NCBI RefSeq assembly: GCF_047496725.1
Contig: NC_132971.1
Location: 2,870,501-2,934,500 of the forward strand
Direction of reading: 5' to 3'
Length of the DNA: 64,000 nt
From: Anoplolepis gracilipes
Taxonomy: Eukaryota > Arthropoda > Insecta > Hymenoptera > Formicidae
Shown here: piece by piece, positions 1 through 11,932 of the stretch
Layout: the number at the start of each line of letters is the position of its first letter
Position numbering within the stretch: the first letter of the stretch is position 1
Made by a program: the position numbers and the translations under genes
Notes under the pieces: model-generated
What the model was told of the DNA's origin: nothing
What the model saw: only the letters and a program-made list of their open reading frames with translations
Database searches by the model: none

Positions 1-2427
1 TTGTGAATTATGTTTTATGCATGATGGGATTGCATGCGATGCTTTGTTAGAAATCATTCGTCCGACAAGACATTTCGCGATGGTTCGAAGAGCATATGGG
101 TGATTCCATTGCAGTTTAATTGCTGTGGAATCCATGGCGACGATGATTACAATGGCACGGCTTGGTGGAGAGACGGTCAAATCTCGGGCAGCAGGAGACA
201 GGTTCCTCTCACATGTTGTGTTCTCAAAAATTCCGAGGTATCTTATGCAATTGAATTGATTGTTCTTAGAATAATTGAATGAATCTTTAAAAAAATTGAA
301 ATATGTAGTTAATAAAATAATTTTGAAAGTACAAATATAAGTTCACAAATGTTATGTGTGATATTGTTACTTGGACATCTTGTTTGAAACAAGTTATTAT
401 GGATTTACAAGGCGCACCTATTAAATAACCATACTGAAGCTAAAATCAAATAAATTAATTTATTTTATTCAAAATATGTCCTTTCAGTATTAGTACAATA
501 TTGGACATTAATCACTGACAATAAGTGGCTTGATTTTTGGAGACTCTCTTTCAAAATCATTTCAAGTATCCTCACAGCTTCGATTGTCGAAATGCTATTG
601 TAGTGAATTTCTTTTATTTGAATTTTCAAAACAGATTTTTAGAAAGAGAAACCAGGTTGCTAAATCGAGCGAATATGGAGTAGATCAACGATTACGAGTA
701 TTTCAAGTAATAAGTAATGTTTACATTCAATGTCCTTGTGTAAAATTTTACGAATCATGTACTTAGATTAGATATTTAGATTTTTCCACTAACATTCCCA
801 TATTCGCATCAATTTTCAGAAACACACTTTTTCGATGAAAGATGTCGAAGCTCTTTTCGAACGTAAACAGCTTGAAAAGAGCTTCAACATCAAATTTCAT
901 CGAAAAAGTGTACAAATTGCTCCTTGTCTGCTACATGTTTGGTTCCGTCTTTAAATTTTCTAAAAGATTTTTCCACTGAAAAACTTACATACATGATAGG
1001 CAATCATTCTGAAAAATCTCTTTCATACATTTCGCACGTTTGCGTCGCGTTTTCCCCAAGTTTTACATAGTACATGAAAATCTCACTCTCAATATGTTTT
1101 CACGATGAATCAAATTTTTATTGATTACGTCAATGGACATATTTCATGACGTGTACGTCTGATGATAATGAAACATTTATAGTTGATTGACTTAAAACAA
1201 AAAGCTTAAAGAAAGTTTGAAAACAGTGTCTTCCCCAAGTTTTACATAGTACTTGATATTCTCACTCTCAATATGTTTTCACGATGAATCAAATTTTTAT
1301 TGATTACGTCAATGGACATATTTCATGACGTGTACGTCTGATGATAATGAAAATTTATAGTTGATTGATCTGACTTAAAACAAAAAGCTTAAAGAAAGTT
1401 TGAAAACAGTGTCACTTTTTGATAGTTGATACACAAAAAGTTAAAAAAAAAATGAATCTGATTATTTAATAAACGCGCCTCGTATATAAATCAATATTTT
1501 TATTTCTTAAATAATTGTAACTTTTGAATTTACAAATTATTCATTACATCTCATTTTTCATTATCTATTTTAAATGTGTAATTAAAATTTATCATGGTAT
1601 ATATCATATGTATGTATGTATGTATAAATTTACTAATAGAATTGCACAGCAAATGCTTTTATTTTACAGAATAAAAATACAGGCAGCCCGATGAGTGTCG
1701 TTTCGAGAGTGTTTCACAAAAATGTGAGTAAAATGTCAATAACCAAGTGAACGCATGAATGTTATGTGAGTAACTTTTTGTCGCTGGTAGAACGAAAAAC
1801 CATGGCTACATCCACAACCGAAGGATGAGGCCGCGTGTCAAGTAGAAGACAAAGAAGGTCACGACGGATTCAGACACAAAGAAGTATACTTTATACTATA
1901 AAAATAATATTACCGCTGCTTATCACGTAGCTATATATTTCAATCGATACAATACATTTTCAGGGCTGCCTTGGAAAAGTTACGAACTGGTTACAGTGCG
2001 AAAGTTTCACGTTGGTGTTCCTTGGCATGGCAATGGCAGGAATACAGGTAAATTTTTATAAATCATCTTAGGCGTAAAGTTTTAAAGAACATTGAACTAG
2101 AAGAAAATATTATTCTCGGAATTATATTTTGAATCAGCAGAAGTTTATGACTTTATTTAACAAAGTAGTTTTGAGATCTTCGGATTTTATAAAGTGTTCT
2201 TCTTTACAGAAGTTGTATAGTTCAAATTACACTTGTTAGTTCAATTTAAAAGAATATTACTGTATCTCTTCAAATAATAGATTTGTTGAATTATTTTTCT
2301 TAGACAGCTCTCTTGTTTCAAATATTTAATGAAAAAGAAATAATAACGTGTAAATATATTTCAGACATTCGGAATAATAACATCCGCTTTTCTCTGTCGA
2401 ACGATAAGAGATATGCAGGATGAATGA
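1..2427 (+). CDS. Tetraspanin, C-terminal part (5' end outside window)
   Basis: This is the second half of a four-pass tetraspanin, a plasma-membrane organiser. Exons that join in phase 0 are 115-237, 1670-1723, 1964-2047 and 2365-2427 (TGA 2425-2427). The first carries the large-loop signature FNCCG and, further on, PLTCC. The third starts with GCL and runs into transmembrane helix 4 (TLVFLGMAMAGIQ), which the last exon finishes before a short tail ending RDMQDE. The CCG, the paired Cys and the GC before TM4 are the family hallmarks. The first exon may extend upstream: the frame stays open back to an AG at 49-50, so its 5' edge is uncertain. TM1-TM3 are not in the window. The small 18-codon exon has no cysteine. 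Family is confident; the specific orthologue is not. Confidence 0.85.
823..912. repeat. Compact inverted repeat (hairpin) in a tetraspanin intron
   Basis: About 36 bases at 823-858 (from cacactttttcgatgaaa to gaagctcttttc) are the reverse complement of 874-912, apart from a 3-base bulge and about two mismatches. The loop is roughly 15 bases. The size resembles a pre-miRNA or a small foldback element. It lies in the 238-1669 intron, on the transcribed strand. Confidence 0.75.
1052..1413. repeat. Two-copy tandem duplication, about 180 bp unit
   Basis: The block 1052-1230 is repeated almost exactly at 1231-1413. Both copies start ttccccaagttttacatagta and end aaagtttgaaaacagtgtc. The few differences (for example tacatgaaaa against tacttgatatt) point to a recent duplication within the tetraspanin intron. 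Confidence 0.9.
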
Positions 2428-4123
2428 TCCATGGTGCGTAGTCTCAATGAAGTAAAAAGAATGTCATGGCACGGTCATTCTACTCATTGAGACAGACGAA
2501 ACATCTTCACTTTGTATCTTCGTGTGCTATCATTTGTGAACATTCTTAAAATCTGTTTTGAGTCTTGTGAATCAAGAACAATGATGTGACATCCAGAACT
2601 GCGATGTTGCGGAAAGAAAGCAAATGTCTTGTTCTGTTTTACGCGAAATGTCCGATCGACTTCAAAGCGAGATAACGATAAATGCGTACGCTAATTTTTT
2701 AAATCATTCCCTGACGCGCGTTTTGCTGCGAGTCAGCAATACAGGTGACCAACACTCTGATGTATATATTCAATATATACGCATCTTCGTTGTGTTCAAT
2801 CGAAATAACAAGTCGCGATGTTACGGTGATATTTTGCTTAGACTTTATGACGATTGTCAGTGAAGATCGGTCAACAACACGAATTGTTATTCGCGATATC
2901 TTGTCGTCTTGTAAATACACTTGCCAGTGCAGATAATAAGAGTATGTGCGTTGTGTACGTGAAAATTTTCGAGTCCTTTTTCCTTTCAGAAAAATTTACC
3001 TGATTCAAATATAAAATAATTTTTTGCACAAAGTTCTATATGCATTTTCGGGAAAATGATTTTTGACGAATGAGATTTATGCATGGATGTATATAAGGAA
3101 GGCTGGAACTGATTGTATGATATTCTACTTATTGACAGACTTTTTAAGCGCAACGTCAGAGTATTCTATTGAGAAATAATTGAAATTAATTAAAATTAAA
3201 TTAAAATTATATTATGTATTTGTACATTTTAAGTGTATAAATTTTTTAAGTATTTTGTTTACCTAGCTTCAATTATAAAAAAATATATATATTAATTTAA
3301 AAAAATAAATAAGATTATAGATATTTTTTACTTAATATAAGCTAATATATTTTATGTAAAAAATCATAAAATTTTTACTTATATATTTATAATTATCTTA
3401 ATCAACATTTGGAATAATACCAAAATTTTTCTGTGATCTGAAAACCTGAAGTGATGAAAGTGTCAATCGGCTCCAGCAACTTCTAATAATCGTGTATGTT
3501 AGATTAGAATAAATATATATTTTATCATCTATTTTAGAAAATAGATGATGCATATTATACATATATTATATACATATATAGAAAGAATGAGTCATATATA
3601 TTCTGTAACTGTATTCTTTAATTCTAAGGAATGCTTACTTTTATGATACTAATTTTGGAAGAATGTATTATAATAACTTGTGCCAAAAGAATTTTTATTG
3701 TATAATGAGTGACACAAATTTTAATATATTTTTATTTTCTTAAAATATCAAGCAAGATATGTCCTACGTATTTATAGAACGCACCTTAATAGTAATAAAG
3801 ATGTTGTTCTCTGTGTAAACTCGTTACTGATTTTACATATTTTCTATAACGAATTAATACCAATTTATATCTGTATCTCATATAAAAATGTTTAACATTA
3901 TATTTTTTAAACGTTATATTTACATTACTCATAAAATAAGTAACTCGCACATTGTAATGAGCTTATTGACAATAATTTTACACACCTTACGTATAAATAA
4001 GATATTATTAAATCAAATTTGCCATTAATTGCATATACTGAAATTAATGCGCAAATAAAGAAATAAGATCTTTATGTGCTTAATCACGTAAATATTTTGA
4101 TAAAATAAATATGCGTATAAAAA
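2428..4123. other. Intergenic: 3' flanks of tetraspanin and CA-A
   Basis: The stretch is AT-rich and lies between two convergent gene ends. It should contain the 3'UTRs of the tetraspanin (+) and CA-A (-). Several short frames at 2624-2936 overlap on both strands and show no family signature, so I treat them as chance. No gene is seen. Confidence 0.6.
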
Positions 4124-5539
4124 TTACGATAAACTTTCTTCATAAAAGTAAACATCACGATCATTCAATGATTGAACTGGTCGACAATTCAGAAGTAACG
4201 GTCCATCATTTGAATATAGTTGTCGAAATTGTTCCACCTATAATAAAAGATTATACATCTGACAATAAAATAAAGTCGGTGACAAATATCTTATCGATAA
4301 ACAGATTACTTTACCTGCGATATGGATATGGCAATTGGTTCCTGCTGAACGATCCATGTAACGATTTCATTACAAGGAGGTTGACTAAGAGAACCACTAT
4401 ATGTGTAGTAATTTCTATTGAAAGGTGAAAAAATCCATTCCAAAGGGAAAGGAGGTATGCCAACTATAGATCCTGGACGGATAATGCGCCACAAATTCCT
4501 CACAATATGATCCAGATAAGGATTATCCGCATAATTTATCTGTGATATATTATAATTAAGCGTGATAAATCCAGTTTAAAAAAATATAATATATTATATT
4601 ACATATAATATATAAGAGAAAGAGAGAAAAAGAGAGGGAGAGAGAGAAAGACAAAGAGAATGGATTAATTGAATCTCTCGACAAGAGATATGAATATTCA
4701 TTTTATTCCCTGATAAAAATCAATTTGAATACTGAATCATACTTGAAGAAAGAATGAAACAATTGCTATTCCGTCTTTTGCTCCGAGAGCGATTGCATCC
4801 AATGTCGACTTAATTCCACGTTTTCTATGGACGATTTGTAATTCCATAGGATAACGAACATAATCTAACGTGTGTTCACTACCCTCTTCGTTGGATGGAC
4901 CCCAATGGAAGAGAACGTGAGAAAAATCGTACAGATCGGTCAAAGGCCCTCCTTGAAGTTGCGGTCGCGCGTTACTGGCCCAGGATCCTTGGAATATCAC
5001 TGTATATATTTATGCAAGACGCGAAATACGATTACATAATTTTAATTCATCTTTTTTATTTTATGCTATTACTGTGTACTATAAAAATATCAAGAATTTA
5101 TCGTAATTTATTTTAATTTATTTGCTTAAATATAGAAAGTTTAATTAATTCTACCAGTATGACCGTTGTTTGCGATAGTCATTGATAGAGGTTCCATATT
5201 ATAATTACTCCATCGAAGTGGTTCAGGTGGTTGCACTACTACAGCGAACCTGGTGGTAATATTGATAGGCGATTGATTGTTACCGATACTTCCGGGATAT
5301 AGGTCCTTCCAAGTATGAGGACCATTCTGATGAGCATATCCAAAAGAGAAACGGAGTGGATAAACGGGGAAGTAATCGCTCTCCGGAGACAAGAATAACT
5401 GTATCCAGTTTAAAACTTCACTCAATAATAAAACTAGAATGAATAAAATTATATTGCAATATTATAAACACTATATATTACACATTATCTACATATTATT
5501 TTATATCTCTAATATATAAATAATAATAAAAAGTATGTA

Positions 5540-5586
<47 letters not shown>

Positions 5587-5686
5587 AATGATTCAGTTGC
5601 TTTTCGTAATTGATGGATGTATGTGTATGCAGGTGGTTTTTTTTGCAAAGCTTACTTATGAGAAGAGCGCTACTGCACACAATCAT
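4124..5686 (-). CDS. CA-A: secreted alpha-carbonic anhydrase-related protein, catalytic site degraded
   Basis: Five exons in transcript order are 5686-5656, 5433-5155, 4999-4743, 4539-4315 and 4237-4124 (stop 4126-4124). They join in consistent phase into 906 nt, 301 residues. Exon 1 gives MIVCSSALLI and, with the LLL start of exon 2, a signal peptide, so the product is probably secreted. The alpha-CA fold is clear: FGY..QNGP..W, QSPINI, NNGHT, GGPL, FHWG, GSEHT, YYTYSGSL and VTWIV. In human CA II numbering His64, His96 and Glu106 are kept. His94 is Leu, His119 is Gln (MELQIVH, where the His is position 122) and Thr199 is Ser. With two zinc ligands gone it should not hold catalytic zinc, as in vertebrate CA-related proteins. 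A role in binding rather than catalysis is inference. It is divergent from CA-B with 518 bp between start codons. Confidence 0.92.
5544..5583. repeat. (TA)n microsatellite
   Basis: About 20 TA units lie in the first intron of CA-A. Confidence 0.95.
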
Positions 5687-6204
5687 ACATTCCGTTAATG
5701 AAAAGTCTTCTAACATTTTTGTAATGGTATCAATTATAAGAGATCTCATTTGGATTATAAAATTTTAGATTTGTCTTCGTATATGTGAAATTTTCGGCAT
5801 AATAAATTTTCATGCGTGCATAGACGAGCTACTTAAAATTTTGTTTAAGCACTTTGTGATACGTAATAATTTATATTAAAACCACTTATAAAAATATAAA
5901 ATATAATGTGAAACATCAAATGACAATTTATGAGTATCGATAAAACGTACTTCAATCTATAAAAATGATGTGAAGGCAATCCTATATTTTTTACAATAAA
6001 AATAATAATTTAAAACAACGCATTTATTAATGCGTTAGCAACTTCTTATCGTATCACAGGTAACCACAACCTGTTCACAAAAAATGTCATCATGTCAGAT
6101 ATCAGATGATTGTAATACTTATATTTAAAACATGTATCAAAATAATGAACACTTAATTTCATTTTACTTGTTTGAAAGCTTGACATTATAGTAGCGATAT
6201 AAAA
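5687..6204. promoter_or_regulatory. Divergent intergenic region between CA-A and CA-B
   Basis: These 518 bp separate the CA-A start codon (minus) from the CA-B start codon (plus). Both promoters must lie here or the 5'UTRs must overlap. The DNA is AT-rich and no core promoter element stands out. Shared regulation is an inference from the head-to-head arrangement. Confidence 0.45.
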
Positions 6205-7999
6205 ATGACATCCAAATCTAAAGGTATACGATCACGTAAATAAATCTTCAACTTAATCTCGCTTAAAAAATTTGTTACAAATACTTTTCCTACAGCTATT
6301 AAAAAATGTGTATATATATATATATATATATGTCCATCTATTTAATCATTCTTTTAAAAACACCTTATTTTAATTGCATTCTACAAGAAAAATTGTACAC
6401 AACATCATCTTCGGGTCTACCAAAATGGCGACAATCCCCGATCGATATCAGTCGCGTCACCGTATGGACTAAAAAATTTCCACCATTGCTTTTGACCAAT
6501 TATTGCTCAAACATTGGCACAGCAACACTTACTAACACCGGCCAAACAGGTTATTTTCTTATATTTAGCATAAAGTTAAGAATTACTACAAAGTATATTT
6601 AATTTAGTAATTTTTTTAGTTAATCTCGAGCTGGCGAATAGAAAAATGCCAATAATGCGCGGTGGTCCTTTGAAAGACGACGAATTTCAGTTTATGAACA
6701 TACAATTTCGCTGGGGTCCATCCAATTGTCGGGGCGCAGAACATTCAATCGACAACATTTGGTTAGAAAGAGAGAGAGAGAGAGAGAGCAATTTAATGTT
6801 AAAAATTAATAATTACACAAAAAATGTCAAGAATGTCATTATTTTAATTAATTATATTACTTTAAACATGTATTATTTTAAATTATATAAATTTACTTCT
6901 ATTCAATTAATACTGATTAATATATAATTTCTAAATGACATGCGTTTTATAAGGTATTCAATGGAAGCGCAAGTTATGCATTGGAATACACGTTACGGAC
7001 TGATAGAAAAATGCTACGATAAACCTGATGGGATTGCAATACTCTCTTATTTCATGCAGGTATAATAATAAATAATAATAAATAATATCACGTTAATATT
7101 AATATTTTCCTTTTCAAGATAAATATCAATCGTTCAACAATAGCAATTTCATGGAATTACCTTATGCATTTATCAAATATATATAAATGTAAATATAAAA
7201 AGTATATATATTTTATATTTACATTTATAAATACATATAAATTATTTATTTATTAAAAAGATATATATTTGTAATAAAAAAAGGTTGTCGGTTGTTCTGG
7301 ACTTCCGGACAATTCTGCACTTGCTCCAATTACTGATAAACTCGCTGAAATAAAGAAAACAGATAGCACCGTCAATATTATGCCTGGTAATTCTATAATG
7401 TGAAACGACCTTTAATCAATTTGATCAATTGTAGACTAAATCACTAATAGAAAGTAATTTTTATTTTCTTACATTTTACCATTCCCAGTCACGAGTACAA
7501 ATTTTGGCAAATTTATATTTTTATTATATATTATTTTATTCCATTGCATATTTTTATTATAGTATGTATACTTTTGATAGCATATATTTTTCACTTTTAT
7601 GAATGTAAGTTTTGAGCGGTTGTAATATGTTAACACTTTTAATTGATCAATCATATGTCACAGATTGCTTACGTTGGATGATGCACGCATGTACGTGGTC
7701 TGGATATTACACTTATTCAGGTTCTCTCACTTTTCCTCCTTATAATGAATGCGTTACGTGGATAATTGTGCCGAACGCGATAAAAATATCTTCCTATCAA
7801 GTATACGAAACATATCAAGCTTTGAAAATTATATATACTATAGTTGTGTATAAATTGCGCTAATAATTTGTTACAATTTATTTATCAGGTAGAAGCGTTC
7901 AGAAATCTTTACAATCATAAATGGGAACCTATGATAAGAAATTATAGATCGCAGCAGCTTCTTCGTGGGAGAAAGATTTTTTTTGCTACAGATATGTGA
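6205..7999 (+). CDS. CA-B: alpha-carbonic anhydrase-like protein lacking all zinc ligands
   Basis: Seven exons (6205-6223, 6388-6549, 6620-6761, 6954-7059, 7284-7386, 7664-7800, 7889-7999) join in frame into 780 nt, 259 residues. The start MTSKSK is chosen because the next exon lacks an in-frame start and the phase-1 donor matches the first exons of CA-C and CA-D. Family landmarks are RQSPIDIS, GGPL, FRWGPS, AEHS, YYTYSGSLTFPP and VTWI. In CA II numbering His64 is Gln, His94 Gln, His96 Arg and His119 Gln (SMEAQVMHW). Glu106 and Thr199 remain. No zinc ligand is left, so CO2 hydration is not expected. There is no signal peptide and the usual N-terminal GY..GP..W segment is absent. The open frames and clean splice sites argue for a working gene rather than a pseudogene. 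A GA microsatellite lies near 6772-6789. Confidence 0.9.
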
Positions 8000-8375
8000 C
8001 GTTCTTGCAACAGTTTAATCTATAATATATTATTACTAAAAAAATTTATTATAATATATATATATATATATAAAAGATTCTTTTCTGTGTTTTACATTTA
8101 TCTGGCTATGAAATATAATTAAAGAATAAATATAATACATTAGTTATATATATAAAATATTTTTTATCTATAAAACAATTTTTGTAAGATTTCAAGATTT
8201 TGTAATTGATAACACCGATGAAGTACTGTACTGATAATAATTATATAAATTAGCTAACTTCAAACCTTCAACCATATTAAATCATGATATGATGACATAA
8301 CTTTAAAAATTATGTTTTGTTACAAAATTTTGTAGTTATATATATTGTACATAATGATTCTTAATTAGTACGATA
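8000..8375. other. Short intergenic spacer between CA-B and CA-C
   Basis: This is AT-rich DNA with a TA run near 8057-8072. It should hold the CA-B 3'UTR and the CA-C promoter. No gene or motif is seen. Confidence 0.5.
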
Positions 8376-9763
8376 ATGACAAATTATACAGGAGCTATAG
8401 GTAAGCAAAGAAATATAAGAAAATAATGATCAAGATCTCAATATTATGCATACTGTACTTTATGATTTTTATAAATTATATATTAATATAATTTAATATT
8501 ATATTATACATTATATTAATATTAATATCTTTTTTAAGGTTTACGAAAAAGTGGTCAAGCACCAATTGATTTAATTGACAAAATTGTACGACCTAAAAGA
8601 TTTCCACCATTAATTTTAAATGGCCACTGGTTAAAAGATGGGAATGCAACCTTATTTAATGATGGCAAAACAGGTGACTCAATTTGTTTTACGTTTAAAT
8701 AATTTTATTTGTCTGTTTGTAAAACATAATCGAATATAAAATTTCTTTCTTATCAGTGAAGATTTTTTTGAACGGTGATAGGATCCCGTCAACGGTGTCT
8801 GGTGGTCCTCTCGTAAATGATGAATATGAATTTTACGACGCACACTTTCACTGGGGCGAGGATGATTGCAGAGGCGCTGAGCACACGATCAATGGTACTT
8901 GGTAAGAATGTAATATCAACTATAATTAGTGCATATGATTAGTATTGCATATAAAAATTGGCAAATTATTGTTAGCAAAAATTTTACATTTAAATAAATG
9001 TAGGTTTTCCATGGAATGTCACATAGTACATTGGAACCGGAAATATCTCACTTTTGAAGAATGTTTAAGACACCGAGATGGTATTTGCGTGTTGGCCTAT
9101 TTATTTTTGGTATAGTTTCTATTAATATATAATTATATCTCTTACGTGTCATACACTATTAACGAATTTGTCTTACAGGTTCAACCAGGATCTTGTCAAT
9201 GGGATAGCGTCAAGTTTAATAGAATCTCTGAAAATTTGCAATACGTTCAGAATGCTGGCTCAGAAATAAAAATTCCATCAAGTTAATATTCAAAAGCTAT
9301 CGTATATATTACTGTAATTTTAAACCTGATACTGATTTGTAATTTTTAGACTCTTTATCTTGGATGAAAGTAGCAACAAATTGTTCAAGTTATTATACTT
9401 ACAAGGGATCCTACAATGTAGATCCTAATTGGGAATGCGTTACATGGATTGTATTCCCAGCTATTATTCCCATACAATCATGTCAAGTAAGTAGCAAAAA
9501 ATATAAAGCTATAAATATTCATTTAAATTTAGTAAAATAATTATTATATATCGTTATTAATTTGAAACTAATATTTAATGTTTGTAGAGTACATAAAGTT
9601 TTTTTAATACAACAATAGGTACACATATATAAAAATGTATTATTAAATTTTACAGCTTAATGAATTTCGAAAGCTGAAGGATAAGCATGGTAAAGTCATA
9701 AAATCGAATTGGAGAGAAATTCAACTTTTACGAGGACGACAAATATTTTTGGCTATTTCTTAA
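8376..9763 (+). CDS. CA-C: alpha-carbonic anhydrase-like protein, zinc site kept, Thr199 lost
   Basis: Seven exons (8376-8400, 8539-8673, 8757-8901, 9004-9109, 9179-9281, 9350-9486, 9656-9763) give 759 nt, 252 residues. Intron positions and phases match CA-B exactly. Landmarks are GQAPIDL, DGKT, GGPL, AHFHWG, GAEHT, MECHIVHW, YYTYKGS and CVTWIV. In CA II numbering His94, His96, His119 and Glu106 are intact, so zinc can probably bind. His64 is Lys and the segment after GS reads YNVDP, placing Asn at 199 and Asp at 201, so the gatekeeper Thr199 that orients zinc hydroxide is gone. Activity is expected to be weak or absent. There is no signal peptide and the N-terminal segment is missing, suggesting an intracellular protein. 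It ends about 290 bp before the convergent MYCBPAP gene. Confidence 0.92.
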
Positions 9764-10051
9764 AATAATTTACCTCTTTCCTTAAATTTGATGAATTACT
9801 TCAAGTTTATATAACTTTTTATAATATATTTATAACTTTATACAAACTGGCTGAAAAACATTTAAATTTTCTTAACTTATGTAAAAAGTAATAATCTATT
9901 AAATCATTATATATATCTTAACATTATATATTTAATATATATTATTATATTAATAATTAATATAGTATATATTTAATATATTTTATATTTATTAAATTTG
10001 TAAATTTATATTATCCATATCACTGTAAAAATTAATATAATCTTATTTACG

Positions 10052-11932
10052 TTATATTTTATGCTTCCTGAACTCATTAAGCTTATTGAAAGAGTCGATA
10101 CTGGCACAAGCTCGTTCTATTGCTTCTTCCAGTATTTTATATATACGAATAAAAAAAATTTCTCTGTAAAGCTGTAGATTTAAATAACTTTTTTTTCCTT
10201 TTTGCATTAATGTTTGTGTTTGATCGATTGAGTTTTCTGTATATATTTCTTGGAAGTTTTTATTATTATTAGACCTTTGAGATAAAAACATTGATTCTTG
10301 TTGGTCTATTTTTATTGCAGATTGTTCATGTATTAAACTGTTCTTCTTTACGAGTTCACTTTCATCTTCAAAACAATTTACGAAAGCACATAAGATATTG
10401 TACACAGCATTGTATTTATTCTTATGAACAAAGTCAAATTCAGTCAAATTGAATCTAAGACTTTGTTTGCAAAGATTGTTGAATAAGATTAGCATATCGC
10501 GTTTGTAATTTGCATCCTCTATTTGTAAAAGGATATCTCGCAAAGTATTCAACGACAAGTTCCAAGGTGCTGAACTTTCATCGGTAAGATCGCAATACAT
10601 TTTTTGCAATTGCATCACGATACTCGGATAATAATAATAATAATAGGGATTTAAAGAAATGAACAGATCACTTTGCGAAAGTAACGGCTTGTAAATTAGC
10701 TCCAGTGATTTGCTATTCTCCACGCTGGTTATAATTTCCTCGATGATCGAACGTATCGTCGAGTCGCGAATACGACGATCCAAATGTTTGTCTATCGCTC
10801 GATGATCGGTCAGTTCTTTGCTCCGACTATCGATTGCACAGCCCCAAAAGCGAAATATGAAGGTTGAAAGACTCAATCTCGGTTCTGTGATGAATCGCCA
10901 GGATTCAGTGAAGACTGCTCGAGTTCTAGATCGATACCATATTTTGATCTTCACGATCTGTCCCGGAAGTATGAGACCTTTTGTCTTGTCGAAGAAGAAT
11001 GGACTGCCGCGTCTCTCGAAGGATACGCTGCTTGACTGATAAGTTGAATCTCGCCAATGATACACGATAACACGGGTTCCTTTGTTCTCGAGGACGATTT
11101 CTTTTTCGACGAGCTCATCAATCTCACTGGTGAAAGTTAGAGAGCACGTGATGGGGTCGGTGTCCATTTGCTCTAAGAGAGAATCCCGCCACATGAATTC
11201 TCGATCTTGAATTTTCAAGACTATCGCCTGATCGATATCTTTGCGCAATTCTTCTTCATCATCGGGTTCCGTGATGGTAATCGGCGGAATTCGTAGCAGC
11301 GGTTTCTTCTTTTGAAATGAGCTTCTTCCTTGAACAACCAACTCTGCTATTTTCGGTTCCTTAGGCAATAGCAATGCAATTTCCTCAGCTAGTTCAAGTT
11401 TACGCGTCTTTAGATACTCGCTACGTTTCCAGGATTCCTCCTTGGTTTTTAACGCGATAAGATCCCGCTCCTTTGCTATTAAGTCTGGTAATTCAACATG
11501 CATTAAATCTGGAGGAAGATTCAGGTCTCTTCTAGTTGGAGTTAATGCTATTTTGGGCAAATGGCAAGCATCGCCATGATCCGGAAGAAACTCAGGCGTT
11601 CGCCAAAATTCCGGACCACCGCGATATTTATCGCCGATTACGGGTACCGGTATGGCGGCGTGTTCCATTAAATTTTTCATCTCGACGAAAGCGCGAAATC
11701 TCTCCGAGGAACTTTGCAGCTGATCGGCTTGCGGACGAGCGGTAATAGCCTCGATACGACGAGTCTGTTTCTTTCGATCGGCAAGCCACTTTCGCCAATT
11801 TACAAAACGATGATCTTCCGAAAACGGTGTATCCTCGGAGAGAATGTTATCCCTAGTTGTTACAAGTGGCTGACGAATCTTCTTCCAGATTCGAGGTTCG
11901 TCAGATTTACCGATTTTCCGCGCAAAATCCAT
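10052..11932 (-). CDS. MYCBPAP: MYCBP-associated protein (MYCBPAP) homologue, intronless
   Basis: A single uninterrupted reading frame gives 626 residues from the ATG at 11932. An in-frame upstream ATG at 12001 exists, but its extra 23 residues are AT-rich and unlike the rest. Early in the protein come WRKWLADRKKQ, then GGPEFWRTPEFLP. A central section reads VLENKGTRVIVYHW, followed by FFFDKTKG, ILPGQ and FTESWRF, which matches the MYCBPAP family's Ig/MSP-like beta domain. In vertebrates the family binds AMY-1/MYCBP and is linked to spermatogenesis and axonemes; a testis or cilium role here is inference. The protein is shorter than the human one. Lack of introns beside intron-rich genes could mean retroposition or intron loss. 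It is antisense between CA-C and CA-D. Confidence 0.85.
   Translation of the reverse strand: MDFARKIGKSDEPRIWKKIRQPLVTTRDNILSEDTPFSEDHRFVNWRKWLADRKKQTRRIEAITARPQADQLQSSSERFRAFVEMKNLMEHAAIPVPVIGDKYRGGPEFWRTPEFLPDHGDACHLPKIALTPTRRDLNLPPDLMHVELPDLIAKERDLIALKTKEESWKRSEYLKTRKLELAEEIALLLPKEPKIAELVVQGRSSFQKKKPLLRIPPITITEPDDEEELRKDIDQAIVLKIQDREFMWRDSLLEQMDTDPITCSLTFTSEIDELVEKEIVLENKGTRVIVYHWRDSTYQSSSVSFERRGSPFFFDKTKGLILPGQIVKIKIWYRSRTRAVFTESWRFITEPRLSLSTFIFRFWGCAIDSRSKELTDHRAIDKHLDRRIRDSTIRSIIEEIITSVENSKSLELIYKPLLSQSDLFISLNPYYYYYYPSIVMQLQKMYCDLTDESSAPWNLSLNTLRDILLQIEDANYKRDMLILFNNLCKQSLRFNLTEFDFVHKNKYNAVYNILCAFVNCFEDESELVKKNSLIHEQSAIKIDQQESMFLSQRSNNNKNFQEIYTENSIDQTQTLMQKGKKSYLNLQLYREIFFIRIYKILEEAIERACASIDSFNKLNEFRKHKI

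Noticed and set aside
2624..2936. Three overlapping short frames on both strands after the tetraspanin
   Set aside because: They have no motif and lie in a probable 3'UTR/intergenic stretch.
4111..5116. Plus-strand frames opposite CA-A
   Set aside because: The minus strand carries the conserved carbonic anhydrase motifs and consistent splice sites; the plus frames are shadows.
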